Below are positions 37,963-48,500 of a stretch of DNA of 64,000 nt, in pieces. Position 1 is the stretch's first letter. Every line of letters begins with the position of its first letter. Location of the stretch: positions 1-64,000 of the forward strand of contig NZ_SNWW01000004.1 of assembly GCF_004362015.1 (NCBI RefSeq). Reading direction: 5' to 3'. The notes under the pieces are model-generated. The model saw nothing but the letters and a program-made list of their open reading frames with translations, ran no database searches and had not been told where the DNA came from. The position numbers and the translations under genes were made by a program. The DNA comes from Flavobacterium chryseum (lineage in GTDB: Bacteria; Bacteroidota; Bacteroidia; Flavobacteriales; Flavobacteriaceae).

Positions 37963-40281
37963 ATGAAAAACATAATACTAATACTTTTTCTCCTCACAAC
38001 GCTTTGCATCAAAGCGCAAATTCCTGTGCTTAAAAATTACAACCAAATCTGGAATACGCAAAGCAACAATGCATCAGAATCAATGCCTTTGGGCGGTGGC
38101 GATATTGGCATGAATGTGTGGGTAGAAAAAGGAGATTTGTATTTCTATTTTTCGCGCAGCGGAACTTTCGATGAACATAATACTTTGCTGAAATTAGGCC
38201 GCGTAAAAGTTACTTTAACCCCAAATCCGTTTAAGGATAATGATGGTTTTCATCAGGAATTGGTTTTAAAAGACGGTTACGTTTTGATAACTCAGAATAA
38301 TGCCAAGATTAAACTTTGGGTTGATGTTTTTAAACCGATAATTCATTTGGATTTAGAAAGTAAAAATCCATTAAAAATGACGGCTTCTTATGAAAGCTGG
38401 CGTTATAAAAACAGAGATTCAAAAGGAAAAGCAAACAACGCCAATTCTTATAAGTGGGCGCCTCAGGGAGAAATTATTACCTATAAAGATTCGATTTCCT
38501 TTGAAAATAACGGCATAAAATTTTATCATAGAAATAGAGAAAATACCGTTTTTGATGTTGCTGTAAAACAACAGAAAATGGAATCTGTAAAAGATCAAAT
38601 GCTGAATCCGTTGAAGGATTTAACTTTTGGCGGATTTATGACGGGAAGTAACCTAAAGCCAGACGGAACTTCTTTGGGAAATTATCAAAATACAGATTTT
38701 AAAGGTTTTAATCTTTCAAGTATAAAACCTTCCAAGAAACATTCGTTAGAAATATATTTAAATACGAGTCAATCTGATTTAGATACTTGGAATAACGGAT
38801 TGAAAAATCAAATTTCATCAAATAAAAATACTTCAAAACAATCAGAAAAAAACACGATAAAATGGTGGAATGATTTCTGGAGCCGCAGTTTTATTTTTAC
38901 TCAAAAAAATCAATCGATTGAGAAAGATTCAGTGTATCAAATCGGTCAAAATTATCAGTTGTTCCGATATATGTTAGGCTGTAATGCTTACGGAAAATAT
39001 CCAACAAAATTTAACGGTGGACTTTTTACGGTTGATCCGGTTTTTACAAATCCCGATTTAAATTTCACACCAGATTTCAGGAATTGGGGTGGCGGAACTA
39101 TGACAGCGCAAAACCAGCGATTGGTTTATTTTCCGATGGTAAAAAGCGGTGATTTTGATATGATGAAATCGCAATTGGATTATTATTTGAGCCTACAAAA
39201 AAATGCAGAATTAAGAAGTAAGGTTTATTGGAATCACAATGGTGCCTCATTTACGGAACAACTAGAAAATTTCGGATTACCAAATCCTGCTGAATACGAA
39301 TGGAAACGTCCATCGGATTATGATCCAGGAATGGAATATAATGCTTGGTTGGAATATGAATGGGACACCGTTTTTGAGTTTTGCCAAATGATGCTACAAC
39401 AGAAAGAATATGCTGGCGAAGACATTCAGAAATACAATTCATTCATTATAAGTTGTCTTCGTTTTTTTGATGAACATTATCAATATCTCGCGAAACAACG
39501 AGGCAGAAAAGCATTAGACGGAAAGGGACATTTAATTCTCTTTCCGGGTTCAGGCGCTGAGACTTATAAAATGGCCAACAATTCTAACAGCACAATTTCG
39601 GCTTTGATGGTTGTTTCAAAAACGCTTTTAAACCTTTCTTCTGCAAAATTGTCAAAAGAAGAAGTCGATTATTTAAAAGGTTTTCAAACGAGAATTCCAC
39701 CTTTAAATTTTAGCGAAATAGACAATCATAAAATATTGGTTCCTGCAAAATCGTGGGAACGAATTAATAATTCTGAAGTGCCGCAATTATATTCCGTTTT
39801 TCCGTGGGGAATTTACGGAGTTGGAAAACCTGATTTACAAACAGCTTTAAATACCTGGAAATACGATACAGATGCGATTAAATTCAGAAGTCATATTGGT
39901 TGGAAACAAGATAACATTTTTGCCGCAAGATTAGGTTTAACAGTAGAAGCCGCAAAATATACCTTATTAAAAATGAGTAATTCCGAAAGACGGTTCCCGG
40001 CATTTTGGGGTCCTGGGTTCGATTGGGTTCCCGATCATAACTGGGGAGGATCCGGAATGATTGGCATGCAGGAAATGCTTTTGCAGGAAGCAAATGGCAA
40101 AATCTACATTTTTCCGGCATGGCCAAAAGACTGGAATGTGCATTTTAAATTGTATGCTGCCCAAAATACAACCGTTGAGGTAGAACTTAAAAATGGGATA
40201 ACAAATATTATAAAAGTAGTTCCGCAGGAAAGACAAAAAGACATTATAAATCTCATAGAAACAACAACAGAACAAAAATAA
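37963..40281 (+). CDS. Secreted DUF5703/GH95-like glycoside hydrolase
   Basis: 772 residues, signal peptide about 1-18 (IKAQ). N-terminal domain MPLGGGDIGMNVWVEKGDLY, FYFSRSGTFDEHNTLLKLGR is the DUF5703 signature. The rest looks like an (alpha/alpha)6 barrel with SLQKNAELRSKVYWNHNGAS, EYEWDTVFEFCQMML, LILFPGSGAETY and a final WNWGGSG-type turn (FDWVPDHNWGGSGMIGMQEM) plus a small beta domain. This is close in layout to GH95 and GH65. The related family GH139 (2-O-methyl-L-fucosidase) is a candidate but I cannot assign it from sequence alone. Catalytic residues are not certain; Asp/Glu in the EQLENFGLP and SGAETY regions are candidates. Confidence 0.68.
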   Translation: MKNIILILFLLTTLCIKAQIPVLKNYNQIWNTQSNNASESMPLGGGDIGMNVWVEKGDLYFYFSRSGTFDEHNTLLKLGRVKVTLTPNPFKDNDGFHQELVLKDGYVLITQNNAKIKLWVDVFKPIIHLDLESKNPLKMTASYESWRYKNRDSKGKANNANSYKWAPQGEIITYKDSISFENNGIKFYHRNRENTVFDVAVKQQKMESVKDQMLNPLKDLTFGGFMTGSNLKPDGTSLGNYQNTDFKGFNLSSIKPSKKHSLEIYLNTSQSDLDTWNNGLKNQISSNKNTSKQSEKNTIKWWNDFWSRSFIFTQKNQSIEKDSVYQIGQNYQLFRYMLGCNAYGKYPTKFNGGLFTVDPVFTNPDLNFTPDFRNWGGGTMTAQNQRLVYFPMVKSGDFDMMKSQLDYYLSLQKNAELRSKVYWNHNGASFTEQLENFGLPNPAEYEWKRPSDYDPGMEYNAWLEYEWDTVFEFCQMMLQQKEYAGEDIQKYNSFIISCLRFFDEHYQYLAKQRGRKALDGKGHLILFPGSGAETYKMANNSNSTISALMVVSKTLLNLSSAKLSKEEVDYLKGFQTRIPPLNFSEIDNHKILVPAKSWERINNSEVPQLYSVFPWGIYGVGKPDLQTALNTWKYDTDAIKFRSHIGWKQDNIFAARLGLTVEAAKYTLLKMSNSERRFPAFWGPGFDWVPDHNWGGSGMIGMQEMLLQEANGKIYIFPAWPKDWNVHFKLYAAQNTTVEVELKNGITNIIKVVPQERQKDIINLIETTTEQK

Positions 40282-40305
40282 AATTGAATTAATATCTAAA
40301 CTAAG

Positions 40306-42753
40306 ATGATAACAAAAACATTTAGCTTTTTAGCTATGTCATTACTTTTAGCTGCAAGTGTTCAGGCACAAACAGTTGAAAAACAAATTGTAAAAGTTGA
40401 TTTTGATTTTTCTCAACGAAGAGTCGAAGAAGTAAGCGATCCTAATTACAGTTCGTGGCCAATCAGCGAACAAACTGAATCAGAGAAATCGTTTAATGGT
40501 GTGACTTTTAAATTAAAAGGAAATTTCTCTTCTAAATGGTATAAAGTTGGAATGAGTGCGCCATTTTATAGCCGTTTAGCAAGCGATGGATTATTTACAG
40601 ATAAAAATCTGGAACTAACCATAAGCGGATTAAAAGAAGGACAACATTCGTTACTAACTTTCCATAACACTTTTGATAAAGTAGATGGAAAAGCATTTGC
40701 TCCGGTAAAAATCTTTGTGAATGATAAACTGGCAGAAACCGTAACGCCAACCAATCGTGCAAACGCCACTATTGATGCAGCGACTTCGTACATAGTATTT
40801 AATGCACAAGCTGGAAAAAATGTCATTATTCGTTTTGAATTAGATCCAAAATCTGCTGATTTAATTCAGCAAATGATAATCAACGGATTTGAAATTGATA
40901 CACCAAATCTTAAAAAACAATCGCATACTCCAAAACCTGAAAATGCAGATGAGCATGTAGTTGTCGACAAAAGTTTAATATTGAATTGGGAAGCATCAAA
41001 AGATGCCGTTGCCCATAATTTATACTTCGGAACAAATAAAAATGCGATTACAAACGCAACAGTAAAATCAGCTGAATTTAAAGGAAAACACACCAAGACT
41101 AAATTTACTGTAAGTGATTTATACAGCATGACAACTTATTACTGGAGAGTTGATGAAATTGATAGTAAAGGAGACATAACTTTAGGAGAAGTTTGGTCAT
41201 TCAAACCTGCACAATTGGCTTTTCCGGGAGCTGAAGGTTACGGTCGTTTTGCTGTAGGTGGAAGAGGCGGAAAAGTTGTTGAGGTTGATAATTTGAACGA
41301 TAGTGGTCCGGGAAGTTTTCGCGCGGCTGTAAATGAGGGTTTTGGTCCTAAAACAATTGTATTTAATGTTTCAGGAAATATAAAGCTAGAAGATCGTTTG
41401 GTAGTAAACAATCCGTATATCACAATTGCCGGACAAACAGCTCCGGGAGAAGGAATTACGATTAGCAAAGCTCCGGTTGGATTAACAGGAAATGATGGCG
41501 TTATCCGATTTTTGAAAGTGAGAATTGGAAGCGGAAAAACGTATGACGGGATGGGACTTACGGGTGCTAATCATAGTATTATAGACCATTGTTCTATTAG
41601 CTGGACAATTGATGAGTCTTTTAGTTCACGTAGTGCACACAATATTACTTTGCAGCGCACTTTAATTTCTGAAGCTTTAAATGTCGCCGGACATGATAAA
41701 TACGAAGTTGGAAAAATGCACGGATTTGCAGCTACAATTGGCGGAGACGTTGGTAGTTTTCATCACAATTTATTGGCTCACAATTACGGTCGTAACTGGA
41801 GTATCGGTGGTGGTTTAAACGGAGACGGCTATTACACAGGAAGATTAGATATTAGAAATAATGTGGTTTACAATTGGGGACAGAGAACTACAGACGGTGG
41901 AGCAAACGAAGTGAACTTTGTAAATAATTACTATAAACCAGGCGCTGCAACTAAATATTTTTATGCTTTAAATGCACAACATGAAGGTGTTGGAAAAGGA
42001 ATGCAACGTTATTATTTTAATGGTAATATTATGGAAGGCCATTTTGATGAAAAAAATCAGGATAAAGGCAGAACGTCTACAATTTCACATAATGAAATTG
42101 TGAAGTATGAAACATTTGTTAATAAACCATTTTTTGAATCTTTCGTAAAAACAGAAAGTGCAAAAGCGGCTTATAAAAATGTACTTTCGGATGTGGGAGC
42201 AAGTGAACCATTTTTTGATAAACACGATAACCGAATTATTAATGAAACTTTAAAAGGAACTTTTAGTTTTAAAGGAAGTAAAAGCGGTTTAGGAGGAATG
42301 ATAGATTCTGAAAAAGATTTAGGAGATTTAGGTGAATATGCTTCGGAAAAACGCCCTTCAGATTGGGACACCGATCATGATGGATTGCCAAACTGGTGGG
42401 AAGCGGCACATAGTTTAAATGAAAATTCTAAAGCCGGAGATTTTTCAGATACCAATTTAGATGCTGATAAAGATGGTTATACACAATTAGATGAATATCT
42501 GGATTGGATGTCTAAACCTCATTATTTTATAAATTCCGGTGAAAAGAAAGAACTTTCTGCGGTTGATTATTTTAAAGGATATGAAAACAAACCCGTTTAT
42601 ACTTTTTCAGATGTTAAAAACGGAAAAGTCATTGTAAAAGGAAACGCAATCGAATTTAATACAGTTGCAAAAGGATTGGCTTCTTTCGTAATCACAGTTA
42701 AAGATGCTGACGGAGATTCAATGAGTCGTACGATAAATTTCTTCATTAAATAA
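40306..42753 (+). CDS. Secreted multidomain pectate lyase (PL1)
   Basis: 815 residues, signal peptide about 1-21 (VQAQ). Layout: N-terminal jelly-roll domain (about 25-200), a fibronectin-III-like domain (LILNWEASKDAVAHNLYFGT to about 305), the PL1 beta-helix (LAFPGAEGYGRFAVGGRGGK, VFNVSGNI, YITIAGQTAPGEGITI, IRFLKVRIG, IIDHCSISWTIDESFS, NNYYKPG) and a C-terminal calcium-binding type-3 repeat (DTDHDGLPNWWEA, NLDADKDGYTQLDEYLDW). It cleaves homogalacturonan by beta-elimination. Compared with the two PL1 copies at 51064 and 53709 it is longer by two N-terminal domains and its active-site Arg motif reads IRFLKVRIG. It ends with a putative Ig-like tail. No T9SS-type C domain is evident. Confidence 0.87.
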   Translation: MITKTFSFLAMSLLLAASVQAQTVEKQIVKVDFDFSQRRVEEVSDPNYSSWPISEQTESEKSFNGVTFKLKGNFSSKWYKVGMSAPFYSRLASDGLFTDKNLELTISGLKEGQHSLLTFHNTFDKVDGKAFAPVKIFVNDKLAETVTPTNRANATIDAATSYIVFNAQAGKNVIIRFELDPKSADLIQQMIINGFEIDTPNLKKQSHTPKPENADEHVVVDKSLILNWEASKDAVAHNLYFGTNKNAITNATVKSAEFKGKHTKTKFTVSDLYSMTTYYWRVDEIDSKGDITLGEVWSFKPAQLAFPGAEGYGRFAVGGRGGKVVEVDNLNDSGPGSFRAAVNEGFGPKTIVFNVSGNIKLEDRLVVNNPYITIAGQTAPGEGITISKAPVGLTGNDGVIRFLKVRIGSGKTYDGMGLTGANHSIIDHCSISWTIDESFSSRSAHNITLQRTLISEALNVAGHDKYEVGKMHGFAATIGGDVGSFHHNLLAHNYGRNWSIGGGLNGDGYYTGRLDIRNNVVYNWGQRTTDGGANEVNFVNNYYKPGAATKYFYALNAQHEGVGKGMQRYYFNGNIMEGHFDEKNQDKGRTSTISHNEIVKYETFVNKPFFESFVKTESAKAAYKNVLSDVGASEPFFDKHDNRIINETLKGTFSFKGSKSGLGGMIDSEKDLGDLGEYASEKRPSDWDTDHDGLPNWWEAAHSLNENSKAGDFSDTNLDADKDGYTQLDEYLDWMSKPHYFINSGEKKELSAVDYFKGYENKPVYTFSDVKNGKVIVKGNAIEFNTVAKGLASFVITVKDADGDSMSRTINFFIK

Positions 42754-42760
42754 AAAAGAG

Positions 42761-42915
42761 TTTCACGCAGATTTTGCAGATTTGGGCAGATCAGCGCAGA
42801 TTTTAATTTAATAAGAAAGCAAATAGAAAAAATCTGCTTAAATCTGTAAAATCTGCGTGAAAAATTAAAGCACGCAGATTTTGCAGATTAAGCAGATAAA
42901 AAATCCGCTTTAATC
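42761..42915. repeat. AATCTGCGTGAAA palindromes, double copy
   Basis: One full element (GTTTCACGCAGATTTTGCAG to AAATCTGCGTGAAAAATTAA) is followed at once by a second, shorter copy GCACGCAGATTTTGCAG to AATCCGTGTTTTGC. Both arms are in a 229-base gap before the GH127 gene. Confidence 0.8.
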
Positions 42916-42982
42916 CGTGTTTTGCTTTAGCAATCCTTTTTATCAGCGTTACAAATCATCACAATACTAAGACACATTTAAA

Positions 42983-45004
42983 ATGAAAAAGCAAATCATT
43001 CTATTATCGACTATACTTTTTTCAACTGCTTTTGTTGCTCAAAATAAAGGATTGGTAGCCAATGCTCAGAGTCCTTATTCTAAATTACAAAGTGTTGGTT
43101 TGGAAGATGTAAAATGGACAAACGGTTTTTGGAAAGAACAATTTGATGTAGAAACCAAAAATACACTGCCTTATATGTGGGATTTGTATCATAATGATTC
43201 TATTTCTCATGCTTACAAAAATTTTGAAATTGCAGCCGGAGTAAGTAAAGGAACTTTTAAAGGACCTTCATTTCACGATGGTGATTTTTATAAGATTTTT
43301 GAAGGAATGGCAGCAACTTATGCCGTAACAAAAGATAAGAAGTTAGATGCAGAAATGGATGAAGCCATTGCGCTGTTTGCAAAGGTTCAACGAAAAGACG
43401 GCTATATTCACACTCCGGTTTTAATCGATGAACGTTGGGGAACTTTGGGACCAGAAGAAGTTAAGAAACAATTGGGTTTCGAGAAATACAATATGGGACA
43501 TTTAATGACGGCAGCATGCGTACACTATCGTGCTACCGGAAAAACTAATTTTTTGGAAATAGCCAAAGGTGTTGCTGATTATTTATATGATTTCTATAAA
43601 AAAGCTTCACCGGAATTAGCCAGAAATGCCATTTGTCCATCACATTATATGGGAATTGTCGAAATGTATCGCACCACCAGAAATCCGAAGTATTTAGAAT
43701 TGGCCAATAACTTAATCGATATTAGAGGAACTACAAATGACGGAACCGATGATAATCAGGATAGAATTCCGTTTAGACAGCAAACAACCGCAATGGGTCA
43801 CGCGGTAAGAGCCAATTATCTATATGCCGGCGTTGCCGATTTATATGCAGAAACGGGTGAAAAGAAATTACTGGATAATCTGGAATCAATTTGGGATGAT
43901 GTAACCTATCGTAAAATGTACATTACCGGAGCCTGTGGTGCTTTGTACGATGGCGTTTCTCCAGACGGAACATCCTATAATCCAACCGATGTTCAGAAAA
44001 TTCATCAGGCTTACGGACGACCATTTCAATTGCCAAATGCAACCGCTCATACAGAAACATGCGCTAATATTGGAAATGTTTTGTGGAATTGGAGAATGCT
44101 GCAAATTACAGCCGATGCAAAATATGCAGATATTGTAGAGTTGGCTTTATATAATAGTGTATTGTCTGGAATTAGTTTAGAAGGAACAAAATTTTGTTAC
44201 AATAATCCATTGAATGTTTCTAAAGATTTACCTTTTAAACAACGATGGAGCAAAGAACGCGAAGGTTATATTGCGCTTTCTAATTGTTGCGCACCAAACG
44301 TTACGAGAACTATTGCCGAAGTTGGTAATTATGCCTACAGTTTTTCTAAAGAAGGTTTGTATGTGAATTTATACGGAAGCAATACGCTGAAAACAACCAT
44401 GCCTGACGGTCAGAAAATAGAAATCGAACAACAAACTAATTATCCGTGGGATGGAAAAATTGTCCTGAAAATTATAAAAGCACCAAAAGAAGCTCAGGAT
44501 TTTTTCTTAAGAATCCCGGGATGGAGTCAGGGAACAACTATTACCTTAAACAATAATAAACTTAATGATGAGGTTATTTCAGGAACCTATTTCAAAATCA
44601 ATCAAAAGTGGAAAAAAGGAGATATTATCGAATTGAATATTCCGATGCCAGTTGAATTAATGCAGGCAAATCCATTGGTTGAGGAAATTAAAAATCAAAT
44701 TGCTGTAAAAAGAGGGCCGGTTGTTTATTGTTTAGAATCAGATCAGCTTCCGGAAAACATAAGTATTAACGATGTTGTTTTAAATGCTAATTCTCAATTT
44801 ACTACAAATTTTATTGAATTGAATAATAGAAAATTACTGACCATAAACGCAAGTTCAAGAAATAGTCAGGACTATTCGTGGGACAAAAAATTATATCAGC
44901 CTCTTTCTGCTAAAGTCGCAAAAGAATATAATTTCAATTTAATTCCATATTTCGCTTGGGGAAATAAAGGCAAAGGAGAAATGACAGTTTGGATGGCTCA
45001 CTAA
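42983..45004 (+). CDS. Secreted GH127 beta-L-arabinofuranosidase-like
   Basis: 673 residues, signal peptide about 1-18. The start LEDVKWTNGFWKEQFDVETK and HDGDFYKIFEGMAATYAV are typical of GH127. The zinc/nucleophile set of the family is complete: Glu358 and Cys360 in HTETCANIGN and Cys435-Cys436 in SNCCAPNVTR, the latter pair holding the nucleophile. The (alpha/alpha)6 barrel is followed by two beta domains. Known GH127 members release beta-L-arabinofuranose, and one acts on aceric acid of rhamnogalacturonan-II. Which one applies here cannot be decided by reading. It ends the plus-strand run before a 558-base gap with the SusC promoter. Confidence 0.9.
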   Translation: MKKQIILLSTILFSTAFVAQNKGLVANAQSPYSKLQSVGLEDVKWTNGFWKEQFDVETKNTLPYMWDLYHNDSISHAYKNFEIAAGVSKGTFKGPSFHDGDFYKIFEGMAATYAVTKDKKLDAEMDEAIALFAKVQRKDGYIHTPVLIDERWGTLGPEEVKKQLGFEKYNMGHLMTAACVHYRATGKTNFLEIAKGVADYLYDFYKKASPELARNAICPSHYMGIVEMYRTTRNPKYLELANNLIDIRGTTNDGTDDNQDRIPFRQQTTAMGHAVRANYLYAGVADLYAETGEKKLLDNLESIWDDVTYRKMYITGACGALYDGVSPDGTSYNPTDVQKIHQAYGRPFQLPNATAHTETCANIGNVLWNWRMLQITADAKYADIVELALYNSVLSGISLEGTKFCYNNPLNVSKDLPFKQRWSKEREGYIALSNCCAPNVTRTIAEVGNYAYSFSKEGLYVNLYGSNTLKTTMPDGQKIEIEQQTNYPWDGKIVLKIIKAPKEAQDFFLRIPGWSQGTTITLNNNKLNDEVISGTYFKINQKWKKGDIIELNIPMPVELMQANPLVEEIKNQIAVKRGPVVYCLESDQLPENISINDVVLNANSQFTTNFIELNNRKLLTINASSRNSQDYSWDKKLYQPLSAKVAKEYNFNLIPYFAWGNKGKGEMTVWMAH

Positions 45005-45271
45005 TTTCTTTTGAATCCATTCGTAAGATTTTACTTTTAAAAGTTATTTTTTCTTGTGATTTTTAGATAAAATTAACAGATTCTCTTAAAATTAAATTTA
45101 TTAGTTTCTGTAAGTTTTTTATTCAGATTAGTAGTCTCTTTTTAATAGTAAATGCGCAAATTTTTCAAAAAAGAATCTTTAAACACTTCAAATTCAGTCT
45201 TAAGAAGAATTTTATTTTACGAATAAAATAGCATATTTTTTATTTTACTGCATATTTTACTGTTTTTCAAT

Positions 45272-45318
45272 TAAAAAGGGTTTGGATATTTAATTATGTT
45301 CAAACCTTTTCCTTGTTT
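45272..45318 (+). terminator. Possible terminator in the gap before SusC
   Basis: AAAAGGGTTTG and CAAACCTTTT (45274-45284 and 45301-45310) pair around GATATTTAATTATGTT with one bulge, then a T-rich stretch. It lies 268 bases after the GH127 stop. The first part of this gap (45005-45260) is AT-rich with small inverted stretches (TTTTATTTTACGAATAAAAT) and shows no gene. Confidence 0.5.
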
Positions 45319-45402
45319 TTTACTTAACGTTCATTTTTTCTTTCTTATTTTTATTAATATTGTTTTTTTAAGTCGTAATTTTTCAGATAATACCATTCGT
45401 AC

Positions 45403-45446
45403 AGGATAGAGCAGGATAGTTGTAATACGCAATCGTTATATTTTTG
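45403..45446 (+). promoter_or_regulatory. Direct-repeat operator and promoter of the susCD operon
   Basis: AGGATAGAGC and AGGATAGTTG at 45403-45422 form the clearest 10-base-step repeat; 16 bases on comes TATTTTTG (45439-45446), a full TAnnTTTG. The leader from there to the ATG is about 110 bases and includes ATTAATAAATGTA, identical to a half-site between the divergent operons at 9050-9062. Confidence 0.75.
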
Positions 45447-45562
45447 GAACACAATTAATAAATGTATTTTTAACATTTAATATTGTTAAACAATTTTAAG
45501 AAAATTATATTTTTTATTTCAAATCTAACTAAACTAATAACCTAACCAAAAACAAAACATTT

Positions 45563-48500
45563 ATGAAACAAGCACTTATTAAAAGATGTAGTTTTCTTTT
45601 GTTTACGCTGATGAGTATTGTGAGTTATGCTCAAACGACAACACACACTATTGTAACTGTGACAGGAACTGTTACAGATAATTCAGGAGGTTTAATACCT
45701 GGTGTAAACGTAACTGAAAAATCGACGAAGAATACTGTTACCACAGATTATAGTGGAAAGTATTCAATTAAAGTAAAGACAGGAGGAACTTTGGTTTTTT
45801 CTTTCATAGGAATGAGAAAAGTAGAACTCCCTTTAGACGGGCGTACTATTGTTAATGCGAAATTAGCAGAAGATTCTAATCAACTAGAAAATATTGTTGT
45901 TGTTGGTTACGGTACTCAAAGAAAAAAGGAACTTACAGGAGCTATTGCAACTATTAAACCAGATGATTTGATGGATTTGCCAGTAACTAACTTATCTGAT
46001 GCCTTAAAAGGATTGGTTCCCGGACTTGCCGTTACTGGAGGTTCTGGACGACCAGGAGAGGCTGCAAGTATTCAAATTCGTCAGTCTGTTGGTTTCTCAA
46101 AAGATGGTGATTCATCAATACCTCTAGTAATTATTGATGATATGATTCAGGTAGATCCAACGAATGGTAAACCTACATTAGAACAATTTAACAGATTGGA
46201 TCCTTCTGAAATTGAAAGTATAACTATTTTAAAAGATGGTTCTGCTGCAATCTATGGTTCTCGTGCTTCACAAGGGGCAATAGTAGTAAAAACCAAGAGA
46301 GGAAAAGTAGGTAAGGCAAAGTTTAGTTATAACAGCCAGTTTGCGATTAATGATGCTGTTAGCCATACTAAAACAATGAACGCTTACGAATTTGGGGTTT
46401 TCAGCAATAGATATTTCAATTCGCAAACAGCTCCTGGCGCTGTGACTGATCCGGTAAAATTGTATTCTGCAGGAGAATTAGAGCAGATGAAAAGTTTGGA
46501 TTATGATTGGTTAAAAGAAGCATGGAAACCGGCTACTCAACAAAAACACACTTTCAATGTAAGTGGAGGTAGTGATGATATTACTTATTTTGCTGGAGCA
46601 ACTTTATTTACTCAAGATGCTAACCTGGGATATCAAAAATATGATAAATGGAATTATCGTTTAGGAATTAACGCAAAAATAGCAAAAGGTTTAGATTTTT
46701 CTGCATCTGTATCCGGAACTTCAGGAACAGTTGATAAGTCTTTTACAAAAGCTTCGGCAAATATCAGTGACGGTAGTTATGGTTCTGCTGCAGGAGGAGA
46801 ACAGGCTGATTATGGGTATTTGGTGCATATGCCAAAACATGTTCCATGGGAGACAGTTGTTGATGGTAAACAATATTATATGTCACCATTTCCTAATTCA
46901 AATAAAAATTTTGGAAGTGCAAATGCAAATAATAATATCGCAGGATGGAACTATTTTGCTAACTTAAATAATGGTTCTCATCAGATAAGTGAAGATAATT
47001 CGGCTACTATTAATGCTTCTTTAAATTATAAAATAGCTGCTGTTAAAGGCTTATCTTTTAAAGGAACTTTTTCCAGAACTCAAAGTTCTAGTTATACAGA
47101 ACAAATTCAATTACCATATGATTTGGCAAGAATTAGAAATTACGAAACACTGGGTAATCACCTAGCAAGTGCAGCTGATCCTACTGTTTTCAATAATGCT
47201 ACTAATCCAAATGGGGATTATATTATAGAAACAAATGTTAGAAATTCAAGAGTTTATTATAATAATAGTGATAGTAAGAATACTCAGGGTGACTTTTTAA
47301 TTAATTACGACAGAACTTTTGGAGATCACCAAATTGGTGCGATGATTGGAGGAGAAGCATCTGAGACTTACAATACATTTACACGTCTAGCCTATGAAAA
47401 TACAGGAAAAGACTATTTAGGAAATTTTGCAACAGCCGGGACATTAATCCAGGCTAATAGCCAGGCAACTAAAGTCGAAGGTGGAACCCTTTCATATTTT
47501 GGACGTATCAACTATAATTATAAGCAAAAGTATTTGGCACAATTTCTTTTCCGTAGCGACGCTTCGACAAAATTTGCTCCGGAACACTATTGGGGATATT
47601 TTCCATCACTTCAATTGGGTTGGGTAGTGTCTAAAGAAGATTGGTTTGAAAAAAATGTGCCTTGGGTTGATTTCTTAAAGGTTCGTTATTCAATTGGTAA
47701 AACAGGAAAAGATAATCTTCAGGCCTGGCGATGGGTTCAATATTATGATGTTATTGTTGACAAAGGTTTTCAATTTGGCTCTAATGGAGGTAATAATGCA
47801 GCAGGTTTGACTCCTAGAGTAAATCCGAACAGAGATGCAACATGGGATACTACAATAAAAAACAATGTTGGTATAGATTTGAATGTTTTGAAAAACAGAT
47901 TGAATATTACTTATGATTTCTATTATGATAAAACGACAAACATGCTAACAGATATGGCAAGTGCTACAGGTGTGCCATTTTCAGTAGGAGGAGGATATGC
48001 AGAGCAAAATTACGGTGCTGCTAATACATGGGGATCTGAGTTTAGTATTAACTGGAGTGATAAAATAAAAGGAGCTGTTAGTTATGATGTTGGTATCAAT
48101 TTTAGCTATGCAAATAATGAAGTAATAAAATATCCAGACCAAGGTAACTTGCCTGAAGCTAATAATGTAAGAAGAGAAGGCAGATCAGAAGGATTTAATC
48201 CTGTTTGGGGATTTGCAGTATGGAAGGGAACATCTACAGGAGATGGTATTTTACGTACCGATGCAGATATAGCAAATTACTGGGCATACTTAACTGATCA
48301 TGCAACTGCAGTTGGCGGAACTCCAAAATATTTTGATATTACTTCGGCTGCCGCGTTAAGAAAAGGTTCATTAGCTTATCAGGATACTGGAGGACAACTT
48401 AATCCCGACGGAACTATAAGCGCACCTGATGGACAGATTATATCGGATAGTAAAGAATTAGATTATGTTAAATTAGCTAAAAGCAACAGAAAATACGGAT

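Noticed and set aside
45005-45400. Possible small RNA or riboswitch before susC
   Set aside because: AT-rich with weak inverted stretches only; no conserved core of a known riboswitch is visible, and the promoter lies after it.
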